Assembly: GCA_036346405.1 (NCBI GenBank)
Contig: CM070546.1
Span: 103,794,826-103,858,825, forward strand
Direction of reading: 5' to 3'
DNA: 64,000 nucleotides
From: Phyllostachys edulis
Taxonomy: Eukaryota; Streptophyta; Magnoliopsida; Poales; Poaceae
Shown: in pieces, positions 24,601 through 34,979 of the stretch
Numbering within the stretch: the first letter of the stretch is position 1
Layout: each line of letters opens with the position of its first letter
Notes under the pieces: generated by a model
Seen by the model: the letters and a program-made list of their open reading frames with translations, nothing else
The model's database searches: none
What the model was told of the DNA's origin: nothing
Position numbers and translations under genes: made by a program

Positions 24601-25174
24601 TGGATAGGATCCGTCACATGCACTATATAAAGAGATGCATGAGGCTGTTGGGCGGAAGACGAGTGGACGTGAGTTGCTCTCCCAAAACCCTAGCCGCCAT
24701 CTTCTTGAGAGCCTTGCCGTGCGACTTGGTGCTAGCACACCAAAGATACGGTTGTTCCTTCCTAGGCGTGTGGATACCATAGAGGCGCTTCTCGTTGTTG
24801 CGCTTTGAGGACGATCCGCGATCCTCGCAAGGAAGCTGTAGAGTCTTTGGAGGAGACGATCGACTCGCGAGGACGCCGGACGATCGACTATGACCGAGAC
24901 ATCGACGCGCTCTTCGTTGGACTAGGCTGCTCCGACGCTTCTTCCATTTGCTGCGGCGTCTAGTGGTAACGATCTGTGATCATCTTCTTGCTTGGCTTTC
25001 TGGTTTACGTGGTAGAAATTTTGAATTGTTGCTATCGTAGCCTACCCGTATCCCTACATATTGATCTTCATAGCTTTTATAGCTATTGGAGTGAAAATCG
25101 TATTGAATTCGATCAAGGTGAAAAAGATATCGTGCTCCTATTCACTCCCCTCTAGTCGCCTTTTCAGTCCAACG
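21694..25174 (+). repeat. Right LTR of the Copia element (interrupted)
   Basis: Begins TGTGGATCTC and ends TCCAACG, where the left LTR ends TCTAACA. The TATA box (TATAAATAG) is at 22713-22721. The nested element at 23473-25058 splits it. LTR differences are frequent and include many transitions, so the insertion is not recent. Confidence 0.88.
23473..25058 (+). mobile_element. Nested solo LTR (1586 bp)
   Basis: Starts TGTTGGATATATACCCTAGA and ends CGTATCCCTACA. It is flanked by a perfect 5-bp target duplication TATTG (23468-23472 and 25059-25063), and the uninterrupted site is seen in the left LTR near 14270. No primer site, polypurine tract or internal genes lie inside, so it is read as a solo LTR left by LTR-LTR recombination. 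A stretch at 24235-24420 repeats TGGTCGTA-type words many times. The start resembles grass Copia LTRs. Confidence 0.85.
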
Positions 25175-25333
25175 ATGGTCGATATCCAAATTTCACGATT
25201 GGGGTCGGTCATCTTTGTCGCGTGATGTATCACAAGCCTTTGTGCGACGCGTGCCACCGTGCCCATGACAACTCCATCCTCCCGGATGCCCGCTACTTCT
25301 GCAGTTGTGGTCCTTCGAGTGCTTCCAGATCTT
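25175..25333 (+). pseudogene. Plant mobile domain (PMD) protein, continuation after the Copia insertion
   Basis: Directly after the right LTR the PMD reading continues: PLCDACHRAHDNSIL in one frame, then after a one-base shift CPLLLQLWSFECFQI in another. In related PMD proteins these motifs lie just downstream of the block that ends at 12495. The continuity across 12.7 kb shows the retroelement landed inside an older PMD gene. The sequence stops at about 25333, where an LTR-like sequence on the minus strand begins, so the C-terminal part is missing. Confidence 0.7.
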
Positions 25334-26832
25334 TTACAAGTTTTAATCTAAATCTGCAATTTAAAAGCATTTCCTGATTTATTTTTCTAAAAGAAAATCT
25401 ATTTACTGCGCAATGCTGATATCAGCCCTGAGATTTTCGGAATTTAAATTAAATATGATTGGTGGGGCCCACGTGTCATAGACACGGTCTACATGGACCA
25501 GGCCCACGGGATTTTGGCTCAGGGGGTGGTGCTGATTTGGTGCGGGTTTGGTGCCACGTCGGATCCGACGCTGAGGTGGCGTCCACGTGGCGTCCACGGC
25601 GGCGCGTGCGTGGCAAGGCCACGGTGGCGAGCCGGCCCGCGCGAGGGACCGATGGTCGCCGGTGCTTACTGGCATGTGTGGCGGCGGCAAGGTGCGTGAA
25701 ATGAAGAGGAGGGCGGTGATCCTAGTGCGCCACCCACACGACGAGGCGAGGCGGGAGGCCGGGCGAAGAAGCGGGCGTAGGTACGGCGACGACGAAGTAG
25801 AGGCTCGGGTCCTCCGCGAAGCGAAAGGGCGACCGGCCAGCGACGACGCAGTGATGACGGTGGTGTGGACGACGGGCGAGCGGCTCGTGTGGCAAGAATC
25901 GAAGATCCGAAGCTCCTCCGGTCGTCGGCGAGAAAACTCCAAATTGAAGCGCTAGAGAGGGGGGAAATGACAATGGGTGGCGACGTTGGGCTCAATCAAT
26001 GATTGCGCACCCGGGGCGTCCTTTTATAGGGGCCGGGGAGCACTGGAGTGGCGAGGAGGTCGTGGGGGTCGTGTGCGGCAGTTGTGAGCTTAGGCGCTGC
26101 GTCGCGAGAAGAGGGAAAGAGTGGGGCTCGTGGCGGAGGTGGACGCGAGTCATGTCATTGACGCGTGGGAGGCGTGGCGGTTGGGGCAACGCTTCTTGAG
26201 CTTCGCTCGCCCACGTGGCAATGGTGGTTGTGCTTGGCACTGCGGAGAAGATGATGGGAGGACGAAGGCGTGGCCCAGCGTCGCAGTGCGGTGAAAGTGG
26301 AAAGAAATTGAAGGCGTAATGGCCGTCGGATTTTAATCCGCCACGCCTTGATGAGGTCAGAGTCTGTCATGCCTTTTTAGGAGGAGAGAGATTTGGGTTG
26401 CCTGATTCAGATTCGCCCAAAGTGATTTAGGGATTTTAAATTGATTTCTTATTTTAAATAATCGATTAATTCAAATAGGCTTTAGAAAATAGAAAATAAA
26501 TTCCAAAAATTCTAGAGAAATTCACGTAGTATCTAGAATTATTCGGACTTAAATAAAATAATTCCAACTTAAAGTTGGTAATAGATTTTGAAATTATATT
26601 TGTTTTGGCTTTAAACAATTTAAAGAAAAGCTTTTAAAATTTTAGAAAATAATTACATTTTTATTTTTCAACTTAAACTCAAAAAACTTCAAAAAACTTT
26701 AATAAATCTTATTTTTGACTTTTGAAACTTCATAAATTCAAATAAAGCATCAAACTCTTTCAAATTTTGAAATCCAACAAAATAATATCTTTAATAATTT
26801 TTAATTTGGTAACAGAACTTTGGGCTGTTACA
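25334..26832 (-). mobile_element. LTR (probably Ty3 type), solo or truncated
   Basis: On the minus strand it starts TGTAACAGCCCAAAGTTCTG at 26832, a common start of grass Ty3-type LTRs, followed by about 500 bp of AT-rich sequence and a GC-rich block. A TATAAAAGGACGCC box (26028 downward) gives a promoter inside the LTR. The GC-rich block holds long overlapping open frames on both strands that are not genes. The left boundary is set by the end of the PMD sequence at 25333. No target duplication was confirmed, although TTACAAGT appears at both ends. Confidence 0.6.
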
Positions 26833-26844
26833 AGTGGTGGGATA

Positions 26845-29268
26845 GAATGTACTCACATAGTAAGCGTTGATGGGGCCCTCTCCGGCTGAGTGCCCATCCG
26901 TGTGAACTCGTCTGTAATCGTCCATGATATCGTCATCGGACGAGTCACCCTAACCTATATCCGCATCGGTCATCGCCGGTCGAAGCTGCAGACATGCAAC
27001 AGTGTAGCCACTCTAGGTATCTCACGAAGTCATGCCTCTAATGGATCTGGGGCACGTTCCTCGACCAATTTCTCTAGTCCACCCACTCCAACACGTAGGC
27101 ACGGTGATAAGCAGACCAGTCGATGTGCCAGTACCTCCGCCTTCAGTTCATCCCGCAACGGGAACAATCTAACTGTTAGCACAAAAAGCGCTACCGAAGG
27201 CGCACATACACGGTGATAGGTATCCTTACCCATGAAGGTTTATGTTTATCGAGAACACCACTGGTGGACATGCCTGAAACTTCCCGAACTACCTCATCAC
27301 CCGATGGGGCAAGTGGTACTCCACCGCATGGAAGTAGATCAGCGGCGAGAGGGTTAGCCACGAAGCCTCGCCCTGCTTGCACATCGGGTTTAGCTCAATT
27401 TGGAGGACCTCGTCGCAGATGTATGGCAGCCACATGACCTACACCAGATGTATACGACAGTAGTGATGGAATCATAGTTCGAACAGGTGAATACAGCAAG
27501 CAAAGTAACTTATCAAACAGTACCTGGTCCTGCGTGATGACGTCGAGCTCGTTTGTATACGCGAGGTACCGCGACCTCGGACGCCCAGTAGGTGCCACGA
27601 TGGAGCTCTAGAGGTAGGCTACTGTCGGTTGTGAGGCCTCGTCTTCAAGGGGCCATGGCCATGCCTGCATGGAGATATATATATATCGCATTTTTTATGA
27701 AACGAGATATGTATGATTAATTAAAAAAATCCATACCTGCAAGGTATCACGAGTGGGCCGACCCACAGGCAAACGCTCCCACATGCAGACCTGTAGGAGG
27801 TATGCATAGCCATCCAAGTTGCTATCAGCACTCCGTGATTGGCACGCGTCGCACAAATTCCAGTAGAGACACTCTAGTGTAGCAGAACCCCAACCGTAGG
27901 TCCCTGCCATCGTGAAATCTGCCAAAATCGGCAAGTAAATCCAGGAGACAGCATTGCCGGTACCGTTTGGGAACAGGAAGGACCCGAGAAGATGCCAAAT
28001 CCATGCCCGTGCCGGATTCTTGGCCTGCATAGCGGTTAGGATTCGAGGAAGCAAAATGTAAGCCTCCTTCCAATCACTCCACAATAACTGCATCGCTCTC
28101 TGCTTTGCCCTCCATACTTTTCCGTACTTCACATGGTAGATAACCTCGATGAGGGTAGCGATGGTCACATCAGGATCAACAGCCACAACCGCGATAATAC
28201 GCCTAGCAATGAAATTTGCGGTCGCCTGGAGGTGCTCCCTAGACACTTGTGCGGTCCCACAAGAGTGAGGCTGTTTTACATTCGCTATTTTCCATTGCTT
28301 GTCCCTTATTTTGCGGCCCCATACCTTCCATCTACACCTCCTTTCGCACCTCACGGTGTACCTTTTGTTCACATCGGAGTGTTGCACTATGAACGGATGA
28401 TGGTGCCGCACTGAGTATTCTTGCAGCCAAACCTTCACGTCATCCATGGTTGGAAACAACATGGTCTTCCGTATTATGTCATTCTCGGGTTCGCAATGCC
28501 ATTCCTGCTCTTCAACCCATTAGCACAAATCGTCTTATCAGCCATACTGACATCATCGAATGCATGCACCGACGAGACCTCACCCATTACACTACGAAGA
28601 ACCCTGCCTTCCTCTGAGGAGAAAAGCGGTGCGGGAGCCTCGTTTTCGGTCGAGCTCCATCCTTCGTCAGACTCCACTTCACGGGTTATTCCATCGTGAA
28701 ACAACTCATCCTTAAGCTCGTTGCTCATTACATCGCCATTGAAATCAGTCACAGGGTCAATAACACGTTACAGGGAAGATACAAGCAGATGCACCGACGG
28801 GGGGCATCGTTGGTAGAACTCACGCTAACAAACTCTTTGGCAGGTTGCTCCTCCATTGGGGGGCCTCGCGAATGATGGACAACAAGGTCTAGTTCCTCCG
28901 TGTTGCTATTCACCACATCCAAATTGTCTGGCAAATCCTCACAACGATTGTCCTCTCCACCGCCACCTCCAACAACCGGATCTGAGATGCGAGCACAATT
29001 TCCTTGTATATGTCCCAATCATCGGCGGATAGGATTGGCACCAACAAGGCATGCACCTTAGAACCCGCCATGCGTCATATCGCTCTTGCATTCCGACAAC
29101 GACCCTGGGATCATCCCATCCAAAGGTTGACTTAATCCTAGTCACAAGAGTTTGAAAGTCCGGTGATTCGCGAAACAAAAGAATGGTCACTTCCATGTCG
29201 CCGAAGTCGACAAAACTACCCATTTGGCTAATCGCTCCACCAGTAAATACACGTACAACTTTGTGCAT
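26845..29268 (-). pseudogene. MULE transposase N-terminus fused to plant mobile domain
   Basis: Reading leftward from 29268, MHKVVRVFTGG then GSFVDFGDMEVTILLFRESP and STFGWDDPRVVV form the MuDR-type N-terminus. Frame changes lead through 29018-28474 (acidic linker). An open frame of 255 codons (28462-27698) starts LFPTMDDVKVWLQEYS with the MuDR DNA-binding region (RYTVRCERRCRWKVWGRK). At about residue 150 it passes directly into a PMD segment: WIWHLLGSFLFPNGTGNAV, YGWGSATLECLYWNLCDACQ, LLQVCMWERLPVGRP. A GT donor follows at LQ, then further PMD exons: WPWPLEDE and YLAYTNELDVITQDQ (27672-27541), VMWLPYICDEVLQIELNPMC with YFHAVEYHLPHRVMR (27432-27240, TAG in place of Gln after RVMR), and DWSAYHRAYVLEW (near 27120). 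The DDE catalytic core and SWIM domain of a MULE are absent. It may be a natural fusion or a deletion junction. Confidence 0.72.
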
Positions 29269-29644
29269 CTATATCCAATAAAATGTTGCAAAGTCAGTAC
29301 TGCATGCCATATGAACGAAATACCGCAAGTACAAAATATTACAATCAACATTGGACATAACAAAAGCTCAGTATCCTAAGACATGCTACCAGTTTAACGG
29401 TACAAACGTATGGATAATTAAAGCTTGTTTCCTCCATGTTGTGTACTGTGATAGTACTTTACTGTAGTTATAGTAATGAGCATGGTGGTTTATAGTCATC
29501 ATGGAACAATACCTCTTTTTAAATGAAGTTTATGGGTCGTTTCACAATGAATTGAGGTGTGTTAGGCCATACACAGCGGACGAATAACACCAAGAAATAA
29601 TGAGATGCAAAAAGATCTAAATCCAACACTATCTGAGTCTCTCA

Positions 29645-29880
29645 TGCTCAGTCACGCTCGAGATCACGTTCTCAAGACCGCCCAAACCACGTATTTGTAC
29701 CGCTCAGAGGTTGCCTCTGAGTGCGACCTATACTACCCTGGATCCACGTGCCCAGGTATGCTCGAGATTCCATTCTCGAGACCGCCCAAACCACGTGTTT
29801 GGGACCGCTCAGGTCTCATTCCTGAGTACGGCCAGGACTTCGCTCCTGGGTACGGCAGAGCTACACGCTCAGAGTGCCAT
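29645..29880. repeat. Array of consecutive short stem-loops (about 104-bp repeat unit)
   Basis: Perfect small hairpins follow each other every 20-30 bases: CTCAGAGG/CCTCTGAG (29703-29721), CTCGAGA/TCTCGAG (29761-29780), CCCAAAC/GTTTGGG (29785-29803), CTCAGG/CCTGAG (29808-29826) and CCAGGA/TCCTGG (29832-29849). Weaker ones lie at 29657-29676, 29683-29697 and 29737-29756. The first four and the second four form two diverged copies of a unit of about 104 bp. In several cases both arms changed between copies while pairing was kept. Confidence 0.7.
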
Positions 29881-29899
29881 GAACCACTCGTTCGGTAAA

Positions 29900-31480
29900 T
29901 CTTATATGCAGAAAGGGGATAAGTCATATTTTTTTCGCCTTCAGCCTATATTTGATTTCTTTAATTGGCTCAATTGTTTCTAACCAAAACATCATGTTTC
30001 GGGCTTCTAGAGATAATGTCAAAACTCACTCTGAATTCTACACGCCACGTAGCTGTCAGGATGTCACAAATGTTCCATGCCACCCAATAACAAGGCCACA
30101 GGAAGAGAATAAGATATGTGCAGCCAAAGCAAAGCTTCAAACATTGTTAATCTCTCTTCTTAGCTAAGCATATCGCTTTCACTTTTCGTTACTTACAGAA
30201 AAACATGTAGTGCACCCACAAAATTGTACATCACAACTAAGACTCTAAGAAGCTTAAGAAACTCCTAAAACAAATGTACAAGTTGTTACTTGGTCCTAAT
30301 TTTCTGTAAGTGTAAATGTGCATTAAAATATCTAAGTGTTTCAAATATTCAAAATTGCATAATTCTCATTTGGGTTGTTAAAAGTCATGTCAGCAGAGAA
30401 ATTATAAACATAGGTCAACTTCCATTAGATAGTGCCACAATGGTTAGTTATCTGCTTAAGTTATTTAATCAACAACTTGAGCAAAAGGAGACAAGACATA
30501 GTAAAAAAAATGTTTAACTTGTACAAAAATTGTTTGCAATTAAAATGTGATTCATGAATCATATAGGCTGAAGATATCACCTAATTTCATTAATTCATTC
30601 ACGCATAAGCGTGACATCTTTTGGACTATTTATATTTAAGTTCACCATGCAATCAAGTAAGAAGTCTTTCAAGAGCTCTTAAATATACTGGAAGCCTATA
30701 TGACTTCTGCTCATTTCATTTTGATATTATGCATCGGTGGGCTTTTGATCATAAACAAATAACTAATCAAAGTTGTGGAGAAAAGTGAAAATGATATTGT
30801 TGGTTTGGCATCGAAAACTCGACAAGTTCCATAGTTCCCATGTCTTCGCACCTCTAATTTACATTTCCCAACCATGTGGAGTGTAGGAGGATAACTTCCC
30901 AAAATCTCAGTTTTTTTTCCCAATCACACATTATGTATCAAAAACAATTTTCCTTGTATTTGATAGTATCTAGTGGTTAGGTTTAGCAGCAAAAATACTC
31001 TTGGAGCTACTAAAGGACACCAAGTTAAATCACCAGTGTTTTGTTTTGCTAATAAGGCACTGTGAGTTTGATGTCAACCATGCACCCGCTCTTCCAAATT
31101 CACTTTAGTCAACAAACAAAACAAGCAGCAAGCAAACACATATACTATTTTGGTACCAATTGGACTAACTTTAACAAATCATGACAACTGCACCACGATA
31201 GCACTAGTAACCAACAATTTTCAATTTTCATCCCCTAATGGTATTTTCATAGCACACAACACTGAACCAAATGTTACTTGAATCCTATAAAAGACCAGCA
31301 TATCTTCTCAGTCAAATCCCTGCACAAGGGTTGACTTTTCACAACACCTGATACAACTACTTAGCTAACATCAATTCACAGTAATAGTGGATTTTGGTGG
31401 AACACCCACATACAGTCATTCAAGCACATATTCTAGTATAGCAAAAACAAACAAAATCACAAAACTATATTATACAGTCA
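29900..31480. other. Intergenic, no supported gene
   Basis: AT-rich, with only short open frames on either strand and no recognisable domain, repeat or RNA gene. Confidence 0.5.
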
Positions 31481-31489
31481 TTCAAGCAC

Positions 31490-31995
31490 ACATGTATACC
31501 TCGATCTAGGAGGGCGACGCGAGGAGGAGAGGCGGGGAGAAGCCGTCCATCGGGGAGGACAGACAACAGTAGGACGACGCCGCCAGAGGAGGAGGAGGCA
31601 TGAGGGGATCTTGAGGAGGAGAGCTAAGGGGAGACGCTTGCCGTGGGAGGATGGGCGGGAGGAGGAGGCTGGCATGAAGGAGGAGACCCGTGAGGGAGGA
31701 GGGCGGTGGCGGAGATGGGGAGCTTAGAGGTCGCGAGGGAGATGGGGGCGACAGGGAGAATTGAAGAGGTGTCTGGGTCCAAAACCTTAAGTCGCCACTG
31801 TCACACCACGCAAACCTTCCACGCTGTCATGAGGGCTTACGTGGTTGCTTTGGCCACGCCGCTATGTGTGGCGTGACACTGTTGTTTTGCCACGTCACGG
31901 GAGGTGGCGTGACCAAATGGGTCAGAATCGAAAATAAAGTTTGCGAGTGGTTAACTTTAAAATATAATTAAAAAAGGATTGAATAATAAAAAAAT
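31490..31995 (-). mobile_element. GTGGCGTGAC-family element a (one TIR plus GC-rich flank)
   Basis: The right part (about 31850-31995) matches the TIR of the complete element at 59056-59361: GGTGGCGTGACCAAATGGGT, then a GGTCAGAAT...AATAAAGT stretch, then GGTTAACTTTAAAAT, then AATAATAAAAAAA. To the left lies a GC-rich block (31490-31770) that could be captured gene sequence, but no protein was recognised. The opposite TIR was not found. Confidence 0.45.
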
Positions 31996-32183
31996 CTTTT
32001 TCTACACTTCCCTATGTACCGATTTTTAATGCCCTATAAGAAAAATCAATAGATTAATATGTATCCTAAACAACAAGAAAAGTTATAACACGACAAATAC
32101 ACTTTAGTACAGAAAAGAAAAAGATCTATAACTTCACACAATGTAGCTCTATATAAACGATAGGAACAACAAACCACATGTTA

Positions 32184-32850
32184 TGGATTTTTTTATTTAA
32201 TCTTTTATTTAATTTTATTTTAAAGTTAACCCCTCGCTAACTTTATTTCCAATTCTGACCTCTTTGGCCACGCCACCAACTGTGGCGTGGTAAATCAACT
32301 CTGTCACGCCAGATGCAGCGGCGTGACAAAATGTGCCACGCAAGCCCTCGCCGCGCGCCATGCCAGCGTGGAGGGCTTGCGTGGAATCTGTCACGCCATA
32401 TCACATGGCATGACAAGGCTATCTTGTCACGCCCCGAGACTTGGAATGACAGTGGGTGACTTAAGTGCGGCTGCCGCTCCAGTTCCTCATTTTCCCCATC
32501 TCGTCCCCGCCGCTCCGCCGCTCCGACTTCTCTCCTCCCCAAATCCATCCTCGCCACGCCGTGCTCGCCTCCCGCCGGTCCCCTACGGCGGAGCTCGACC
32601 CCGCCTGGTGTCCTCCCCCACGCTGTCCTCAGACTGCAGGCATTCTCCCATGGCTGGCTCTCCTCCTGCTTGGCTTCCTCCTGCATGCCGTGACTCGTCA
32701 CCACCCCCCGCCGCTTCGCCCGCCCATGACGAGTCCATTGCCACGCACGATCCGTCCTCCTCCAATGGGCGTCGTCCTCACAGGCGATCGGCTTCTCCCC
32801 ATGGTTCTCCCCACCGGCTCTCCTCCCCGCGCATTCATGCTTGATCTGTG
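32184..32850 (+). mobile_element. GTGGCGTGAC-family element b (one TIR plus GC-rich flank)
   Basis: The left part (32184-32300) is the inverted counterpart of element a's TIR: a TTTTTTTATTTAATC stretch, then TTTTAAAGTTAACCCCTCG, a CTTTATTTCCAATTCTGACC stretch and GCCACGCCACCAACTGTGGC. A series of CACGCCA words (32300-32450) follows, then a Pro/Ser-coding GC-rich block (32470-32850) open in several frames on both strands. The right TIR was not found. Elements a and b diverge from a 190-bp AT-rich centre. Confidence 0.45.
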
Positions 32851-32859
32851 ATTGAAACG

Positions 32860-33801
32860 TAAGAAAAGTATGTTATGCTTCAAGAGATCCTAGTTTCACC
32901 ATTATTTTTCGGATGTTGCATTCATGCTTGATCTGTGATTGAGTAGTTGTTTAATCTCTAGTCCTTAGAGATATTGCAAAGAGGATCGGTTAGCTCTGTT
33001 GGATCATTTCAAATACTCAATGATGATATTAGTCTAAATACTGAAATTGATGTGATAAGAGGATTTAGACTTGAGCTCTAATTGGATTACATACTACTGT
33101 CTCTTGTGTTCTGCCAGTTTATTACTTTCGTGTGGATCAGATTGTTTTGAACCTCCTAGTTCTGGAGATTTTCAGCAATTCAATTTGTCAAACACTCATG
33201 TTAGCAAATTGTTGTTATTACTGATCTTGTGATCCAGTTCTGTGACTATTCTGGAGTACTATTATGTGATCTCCAGTCTAGCCGAAAGTATATCATGTAG
33301 TCGCTTGTTTGAGACTTTGAGACATATTAGTATAGTATTGTTTAGAGCTCAAAGTTTAAATCAATATTGTCATATTCAATTGATGAAGAGTATAGACTAA
33401 AGTGCTGTGATGGCCAAGATTAATCCTTGTGCAACTAGCCTTGTGAGAGCTATATTCATAAAATTAAATCTGAGCTATATGCTGATGTTGTAAGAAAAGT
33501 ATGTTATGCTTCAAGAGATCCTAGTTTCACCATTATTTTTCGGATGCTACATTCATGCTTGATCTGTGATTGAGTAGTTGTTTAATCTCTAGTCCTTAGA
33601 GATATCACAAAGAGGATCGGTTAGCTCTGTTGGATCATTTCAAATACTCAATGATGATATTAGTCTAAATACTGAAATTGATGTGATAAGAAGATTTAGA
33701 CTTGAGCTCTAATTGGATTACATACTACTGTCTCTTATGTTCCGCCAGTTTATTACTTTCGTGTGGATCAGATTGTTTTGAACCTCCTGGTTCTAGAGAT
33801 T
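32860..33801. repeat. Direct repeat of about 311 bp, offset 631
   Basis: 32860-33170 and 33491-33801 are nearly identical (TAAGAAAAGTATGTTATGCT through TTTTGAACCTCCTNGTTCT), with only scattered substitutions. The 320-bp spacer is unique. The short phrase TTCATGCTTGATCTGTGATT also occurs at 32832, just before copy 1, so the duplication may have involved a third partial unit. Confidence 0.9.
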
Positions 33802-34048
33802 TCATCGAGGACAGACTCTATGTTTTGGGGCATCTTCATCATCACAGCGAGCGTTCTCAGCCCCTTTAATCATATTCCGTATAAGCTTCAAAAAGTACTT
33901 CATCAACTGCATGGCTATATATGCGTATACGTTCAGATGACTTCATCGAGGAGAGACTCCAATAATCGATGCCTTTTATCCCCTTCGAAACACAATAAGT
34001 GTTTCAGCGGACAAAGTTTGTTTGGACGACATCCTCAAGTTATCTTGA

Positions 34049-34979
34049 TGAACCCTAAGGTTCTATTTGTTGGCCCGATCTTTCGATGAGAGCGATAAGT
34101 TCGGTGGCGTCGCTCAACCCTCACGATCCTCGCTCACGAACACGCAAGGCTCGCTTAACCCGCAATCGCTGAATCGATCGACTAGTCGTTATCAACCGTG
34201 CACGAATACGGTTGACGACCACGAAGGTCGATTCCGCAAGAACAAGATAATAAGCAATCTGAAATTGCAAATAGGATTGAAAGATTTAATTGAATTGGGA
34301 TTCGAATAAGGATCTTAATTGGGTGGTCTCGTCGACACATAAAAGATACAAGTTGCGGCGAAGGCAAACTAAACTTAAACAAAATCCAAGGAAAACTAAA
34401 GGGTGCGGCCTCCTTAAATAGGGACGAGGAGCCACAAAACTAACGAACTAGCGAGGTGGTACTAACGGTCGCGGATTACTGTTCACGTGAACAGTAACCG
34501 CGCCCCTGGTGAGCGCCAGATGGACCAAGTTGATATGATTACAAAGCCCGGTTTGGCCCAAACAAGTGATATGACGCCTTCTTTTGATGATTGCGATCAG
34601 TACAGAAGGAGTTTGGAGGTGAGGCCAGATCCGTTGAAAAGAGGACGAAATTATCTTTCCATCAAGTACTCGTAGACCTCCAACGGATGTCGTATGTGAA
34701 AGTTATGGGCGTTTGAAGTCAGTCTTGTCGAGGCTAATTCGGAGGCCGAACTGGATTCCAAAACAGGTCCGCTCAAGCGCTTGTTTGTCTTGGACCAAAA
34801 GTGACATGGTGCTGCACATATAGATATTCCATCATTAGGTAGCATCATATAGTTCATATAATATAAAGGCACTCCTAAAAGCGAGCTCACGATAAGTTAA
34901 GTGAAGCGTCTGAGCTCTTGTACTTGGAGCAACAAGCATAGCAAATATGGTTGTATCCATAGGAGTCATGTCCTCATCA
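34049..34979 (-). repeat. 3' LTR of the minus-strand element
   Basis: 931 bp. It matches 37782-38735 with several small insertions and deletions, for example near 34130-34170 and 34500. Confidence 0.8.

Larger units (their letters stand above)
12496..25174 (+). mobile_element. Copia (Ty1) LTR retrotransposon, SIRE/Maximus-like, degenerate
   Basis: A complete element in outline: left LTR (12496-14387), primer-binding site, gag-pol in Copia order (gag, protease, integrase, reverse transcriptase, RNase H), a 1.8 kb post-pol region, a polypurine tract, and a right LTR (21694-25174) interrupted by a nested solo LTR. Flanking bases are GTGGT on the left (12491-12495) and ATGGT on the right (25175-25179), a 5-bp target duplication with one change. 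Without the nested insertion the element is about 11.1 kb. The long LTRs (about 1.9 kb), a gag with extra coiled-coil sequence and the long post-pol region suggest the SIRE/Maximus lineage, which is inference. Numerous stops make it non-autonomous now. Confidence 0.9.

Noticed and set aside
25403..25995. Open frames of 179 and 109 residues on the minus strand, with plus-strand counterparts
   Set aside because: They fall within the GC-rich part of an LTR and are open in several frames on both strands; typical LTR artefacts.
29645..29880. Possible CRISPR array or tRNA cluster
   Set aside because: Repeats are hairpin units that differ from each other without unique spacers, and the genome is a plant's; no tRNA fold is visible.
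32243..32851. Several long open frames on both strands
   Set aside because: Low-complexity Pro/Ser/Arg translations with no domain; treated as GC-rich cargo of a mobile element.
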